Shown here piece by piece: positions 60,841-64,000 of a DNA stretch of 64,000 bases (position 1 is its first letter; each line of letters starts with the position of its first letter). The position numbers were made by a program, and so were the translations under genes. The DNA is taken from NCBI GenBank assembly GCA_041592335.1, contig JBFHQE010000004.1, positions 62,001 to 126,000 of the forward strand, given 5' to 3'. The notes below the pieces were generated by a model that was not told where the DNA came from, searched no databases, and saw only the letters and a program-made list of their open reading frames with translations. The stretch comes from JBFHQE01 sp041592335. Its GTDB lineage: Bacteria > Pseudomonadota > Gammaproteobacteria > Thiohalobacterales > Thiohalobacteraceae.

Positions 60841-61755
60841 ATGCCATCAGCATTTACAACCTGGTTGGCAGACAAGATCAGCGCGTGGCTCAGGGTGGAA
60901 GTTCCCGCCGACAGGACGCCTTTGTGCGATTTTGACCGCCTGCGCTACGAGATCCGCCCCGCCGACGTGATTCTGGTCGAAGGCCGCACACGCGTCAGCG
61001 AAGTCATCAAGAATATCACCCAAAGCCCCTGGACCCATTCTGCACTCTATATTGGCCGACTGGCGGATATTGACGATCGTGCAGTACGGGATCATGTCGC
61101 CTATCTGTATGACGGTAATGATAACGATCAGTTGATCGTAGAAGCACTGCTCGGTGAAGGCACCATCGTCCGTTCACTGGAAAAATACAAACAGGACCAC
61201 CTGCGTATTTGTCGGCCATCGCATCTGTCGCGCCAGGATGCCCAGGCCGTTATTCATTACGCTATCCAGCATCTCGGCTGCGATTATGACATCCGTCAGC
61301 TACTGGACCTGGCACGTTTATTATTCCCCTACGGCGTGCTGCCAAGGCGCTGGCGTTCCAGCCTGTTCGAGCACAATGCGGGCATTCCGACTCGCACAGT
61401 CTGCTCATCCATGCTTGCGTCGGCCTTCAACTCGGTTCACTTCCCGGTGTTACCCGTAGTGCAACGCCATGAAGACGGCCGGCTAAAACTCTACAAACGA
61501 AATTCCAAGCTCTATACACCACGGGATTTCGACTACTCACCCTATTTCGACATCATCAAGTACCCCTTTATCGGGATCGAAGACCGCGCACTCTATCGCA
61601 GTCTTCCCTGGGATGAGCAAGGTCAGGTCTGCAACGACCACAATGACTGCTTCATCCCCAAACCATCCGAACTTCTCGAAGATGAAATCGCATTACCCGG
61701 TATCGTCGATGCAAGCAGTCTGGTGGGCATGAAAAAGCAGGCGCCCAAAACCTGA
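60841..61755 (+). CDS. YiiX/YebB-like papain-fold cysteine hydrolase
   Basis: A 304-residue protein of the permuted NlpC/P60 (YiiX) type: RPADVILVEGRTRVSEVIKN, then the His in SPWTHSALYIG and the Cys in PTRTVCSSMLASAF, in the order His before Cys that marks circularly permuted papain-like enzymes. Substrates of the family include lipids and cell-wall-related amides; this one is unassigned. No signal peptide is seen. AGAGGAGGTTGTGC before ATG 60841 decides the start. FadE follows 38 bases later. Confidence 0.85.
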   Translation: MPSAFTTWLADKISAWLRVEVPADRTPLCDFDRLRYEIRPADVILVEGRTRVSEVIKNITQSPWTHSALYIGRLADIDDRAVRDHVAYLYDGNDNDQLIVEALLGEGTIVRSLEKYKQDHLRICRPSHLSRQDAQAVIHYAIQHLGCDYDIRQLLDLARLLFPYGVLPRRWRSSLFEHNAGIPTRTVCSSMLASAFNSVHFPVLPVVQRHEDGRLKLYKRNSKLYTPRDFDYSPYFDIIKYPFIGIEDRALYRSLPWDEQGQVCNDHNDCFIPKPSELLEDEIALPGIVDASSLVGMKKQAPKT

Positions 61756-61793
61756 GCTATCGTTACTTCATCAGGGAGTGACAGGAGAACACC

Positions 61794-64000
61794 ATGAACA
61801 TGCTCTTCGAATTCGTTCTCGTCGCGGGTGTATTCGGTTTACTGGCCGCGAAAAAAGCCAACGGCTGGACCTGGTTCGGCGCGGTTGGCCTTTACCTGTT
61901 GAGCTGGACATTTCTCCGCGAAGGTCAGTTCTTCTTAGTCACGTTGGCCTGGTTACTGTTCATCCCCATCAGCGCCCTGCTATTAATGGATCGCTGGCGC
62001 CAGGAATATCTCACCAAGCCCATTTACAAACTGTTTAAAGCCGTGCTGCCGCCCATGTCCGATACCGAACGCGAGGCGCTGGAATCCGGCAGTGTCTGGT
62101 GGGACGGACAATTATTCAGCGGCCGACCCGACTGGAAACAACTGCTGGCAACCCCCGCGCCTGAACGCAGCAAGGACGAACAGGCCTTTCTCGACGGCCC
62201 GGTGAATACCCTGTGCGGCATGCTGGATGACTGGGCCATCACCCACGAACACAAGGATCTGCCGCAACCTGTCTGGCAATTCATCAAGGACAATGGTTTC
62301 TTCGGCATGATCATTCCGAAAACCTATGGCGGACTGGAGTTCTCCGCGCAGGCGCATTCGGATGTCGTCATGAAGATCGCCTCGCGCAGTGTATCCGCTG
62401 CGGTCACCGTGATGGTGCCGAACTCGCTGGGACCGGCAGAATTGCTATTGCAATACGGGACCGATAAACAGAAAGACCATTACCTGCCCCGCCTTGCCAA
62501 AGGACTTGAGATACCCTGCTTTGCATTGACCGGTCCCGAGGCCGGTTCCGACGCGGCTTCCATGCCTGACAAGGGCGTGGTGTGCAAAGGTCGCTTCGAA
62601 GGAAAAGAAGTTATCGGTATCCGATTGAACTGGGAGAAACGTTACATCACGCTCGGGCCGGTGGCGACCGTGCTGGGACTCGCCTTCAAACTGTACGACC
62701 CGGATAAACTGCTGGGCGACGACGAAGACATCGGCATCACACTGGCATTGATTCCCACCAGCACACCCGGCATTGAGATCGGGAATCGGCATTACCCGCT
62801 GAACATGGTGTTTATGAACGGCCCTAATCGCGGCAAGGATGTGTTTATCCCGCTGGACTGGATCATCGGCGGTCCCGATATGGTCGGCAAGGGCTGGATG
62901 ATGCTGATGGAATGCCTGTCGGTCGGGCGCTCCATTTCACTACCCGCCATGGCCACCGGCGCGGGCAAACTTGCCAGTCGTGCCACCGGCGCCTATGCGG
63001 CGGTACGCAAGCAATTCAAAATGCCGATCGGCAAATTCGAGGGCGTCAGTGAAGCGCTGGCGCGTATCGCCGGCAACACCTATCTCATGGATGCGGCGCG
63101 TGAACTGACCTGTACCGCGCTGAGACTGGGCGAAAAACCGTCGGTCATCTCGGCCATCATCAAGTATCACCTCACCGAACGCATGCGCTCCGTCGTGAAC
63201 GATGCCATGGATATTCAGGGCGGTTCCGGTATCTGCCTTGGCCCGCGCAATCTCATGGGCCGCGTTTACCAGGCAATCCCGATCAGCATCACGGTCGAAG
63301 GCGCGAATATTCTCACCCGCAGCCTGATCATCTTCGGCCAGGGGGCGTTACGTTGCCACCCGTATATTCTCAGGGAAATGCAGGCCGCGCAGGATAGCAA
63401 TTATGTTCGTGGCCTGACCGCATTCGACGAGGCATTCTTTGCCCACATTCGCCACAGCCTGTCGAATGCCGTGCGCGCCTTTTTCCATGGCGTTACCCGT
63501 TCGCATTTCATTCGCACGCCGGTTCAGGGCGTCGCCGCGCGTCACTACCAGCAACTCACACGCATGAGTATCGCATTCGCCATCCTGTCCGACTTTGCCA
63601 TGTTAACGCTTGGCGGCAGCCTGAAACGCCGCGAGCGCTTATCCGCAAGACTTGGCGACACGCTCAGTTATCTGTATCTTGGCAGTGCGGCAGTTAAACG
63701 ATTCTACGATCAAGGTTCTGTAAAGGAAGACGAACCCCTGTTGCACTGGGCCGTCACCGAATCCTTGTTCAGAGCACAAAAAGGACTAATAGAATTGCTC
63801 GACAATTTCCCCATCCGCTGGCTGGCCAAAGTCATTCGCTTCTGGGTATTTCCCTACGGTGCTACCTACGCCCAGCCGTCCGATCGTCTCGCCGATCGAG
63901 TAGCTGCCCTGATTCTCAAGCCGGGTCATGCGCGCGAGCGGCTGACCCACGGCCTGTTCATTCCAACCACCCGGGAAGATGCACTGGGTCGACTTGAGTA
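61794..64000 (+). CDS. fadE: Acyl-CoA dehydrogenase FadE (cut by window end)
   Basis: The first 735 codons of a FadE-type acyl-CoA dehydrogenase; the E. coli enzyme has about 814. It starts MNMLFEFVLVAGVFGLLAAK, with ACAGGAGAACACC upstream. Two N-terminal hydrophobic segments (residues 5-20 and 40-65) anchor it to the membrane. The core follows: NGFFGMIIPKTYGGLEFSA, CFALTGPEAGSDAASMPD (the FAD/acyl-CoA region) and EGANILTRSLIIFGQGALRCHPY. It does the first oxidation step of fatty acid beta-oxidation. The frame is open to the last base. Confidence 0.95.
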   Translation, partial: MNMLFEFVLVAGVFGLLAAKKANGWTWFGAVGLYLLSWTFLREGQFFLVTLAWLLFIPISALLLMDRWRQEYLTKPIYKLFKAVLPPMSDTEREALESGSVWWDGQLFSGRPDWKQLLATPAPERSKDEQAFLDGPVNTLCGMLDDWAITHEHKDLPQPVWQFIKDNGFFGMIIPKTYGGLEFSAQAHSDVVMKIASRSVSAAVTVMVPNSLGPAELLLQYGTDKQKDHYLPRLAKGLEIPCFALTGPEAGSDAASMPDKGVVCKGRFEGKEVIGIRLNWEKRYITLGPVATVLGLAFKLYDPDKLLGDDEDIGITLALIPTSTPGIEIGNRHYPLNMVFMNGPNRGKDVFIPLDWIIGGPDMVGKGWMMLMECLSVGRSISLPAMATGAGKLASRATGAYAAVRKQFKMPIGKFEGVSEALARIAGNTYLMDAARELTCTALRLGEKPSVISAIIKYHLTERMRSVVNDAMDIQGGSGICLGPRNLMGRVYQAIPISITVEGANILTRSLIIFGQGALRCHPYILREMQAAQDSNYVRGLTAFDEAFFAHIRHSLSNAVRAFFHGVTRSHFIRTPVQGVAARHYQQLTRMSIAFAILSDFAMLTLGGSLKRRERLSARLGDTLSYLYLGSAAVKRFYDQGSVKEDEPLLHWAVTESLFRAQKGLIELLDNFPIRWLAKVIRFWVFPYGATYAQPSDRLADRVAALILKPGHARERLTHGLFIPTTREDALGRLE

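Noticed and set aside
1..64000. CRISPR array, rRNA genes or a replication origin of the chromosome
   Set aside because: I saw no regularly spaced repeats, no rRNA-like sequence and no DnaA-box cluster while reading the window.

Overview
The window looks like a chromosomal segment of a sulfur-oxidising, probably autotrophic gammaproteobacterium (Chromatiales-like). The sulfur signature includes three DsrC/TusE-family proteins (1-227, 28728-29066, 34039-34410), a DsrS-like protein (7814-8968), an exported DsrE-family protein (53554-54060) and ATP sulfurylase (48000-49184). A DabA/DabB-type inorganic-carbon uptake operon with a PII-like gene (34843-40749) points to autotrophy. Two blocks keep the E. 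coli gene order: yccA next to tRNA-Ser, and gacA/uvrY-uvrC-pgsA-tRNA-Gly-tRNA-Cys.

Layout. 1-9.5 kb: sulfur-linked and conserved hypothetical genes, two 2-oxoglutarate/Fe(II) oxygenases, a VPxPA/PEP-CTERM surface protein, a TrpD-like protein, a Sel1 protein and DsrS. 9.5-14.9 kb: yccA, tRNA-Ser, gacA, a family-5-like uracil-DNA glycosylase, uvrC, pgsA, tRNA-Gly and tRNA-Cys. 14.9-28.4 kb: an integrated element of about 13.4 kb, bounded by a perfect 47-bp direct repeat of the 3' part of tRNA-Cys. 28.4-34.4 kb: an accessory stretch with an IS3-family remnant, two DsrC-like genes, a diguanylate cyclase, two transglutaminase-like proteins and nhaA. 34.8-40.7 kb: the dab operon, followed by tRNA-Leu(UAA). 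41.5-46.9 kb: a PAS histidine kinase, a membrane-anchored coiled-coil protein and a REC/HD-GYP regulator. 47-52.8 kb: methyltransferase, sat, cfa, beta-CASP ribonuclease and RMD1/DUF155. 52.9-54.5 kb: a TetR regulator with a palindromic operator, DsrE-like protein and membrane protein. 54.6-59 kb: a YfiR / hybrid kinase / REC-EAL operon on the minus strand. 59-64 kb: VOC protein, class V aminotransferase, YiiX-like hydrolase and a FadE-type acyl-CoA dehydrogenase cut by the window end.

The most unusual part is the tRNA-Cys element. It has an integrase, an excisionase-like protein, a replisome-organiser-like protein and a DnaB helicase. Its only recognisable virion genes are three consecutive ones of 178, 679 and 982 codons that resemble the internal virion (DNA-ejection) proteins gp14, gp15 and gp16 of T7-like podoviruses. 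I see no terminase, portal, capsid, tail or lysis gene. The right end carries a Rap1a/Tai-like exported protein, a CsrA-like protein and a TIR-domain protein next to the att site. This fits a phage satellite that supplies its own ejection machinery and parasitises a podovirus, a layout I do not know to have been described.

In E. coli, tRNA-Gly, tRNA-Cys and tRNA-Leu(UAA) lie side by side. Here 26 kb (satellite, accessory genes and dab operon) separates Cys from Leu, so this site seems to have collected several insertions.
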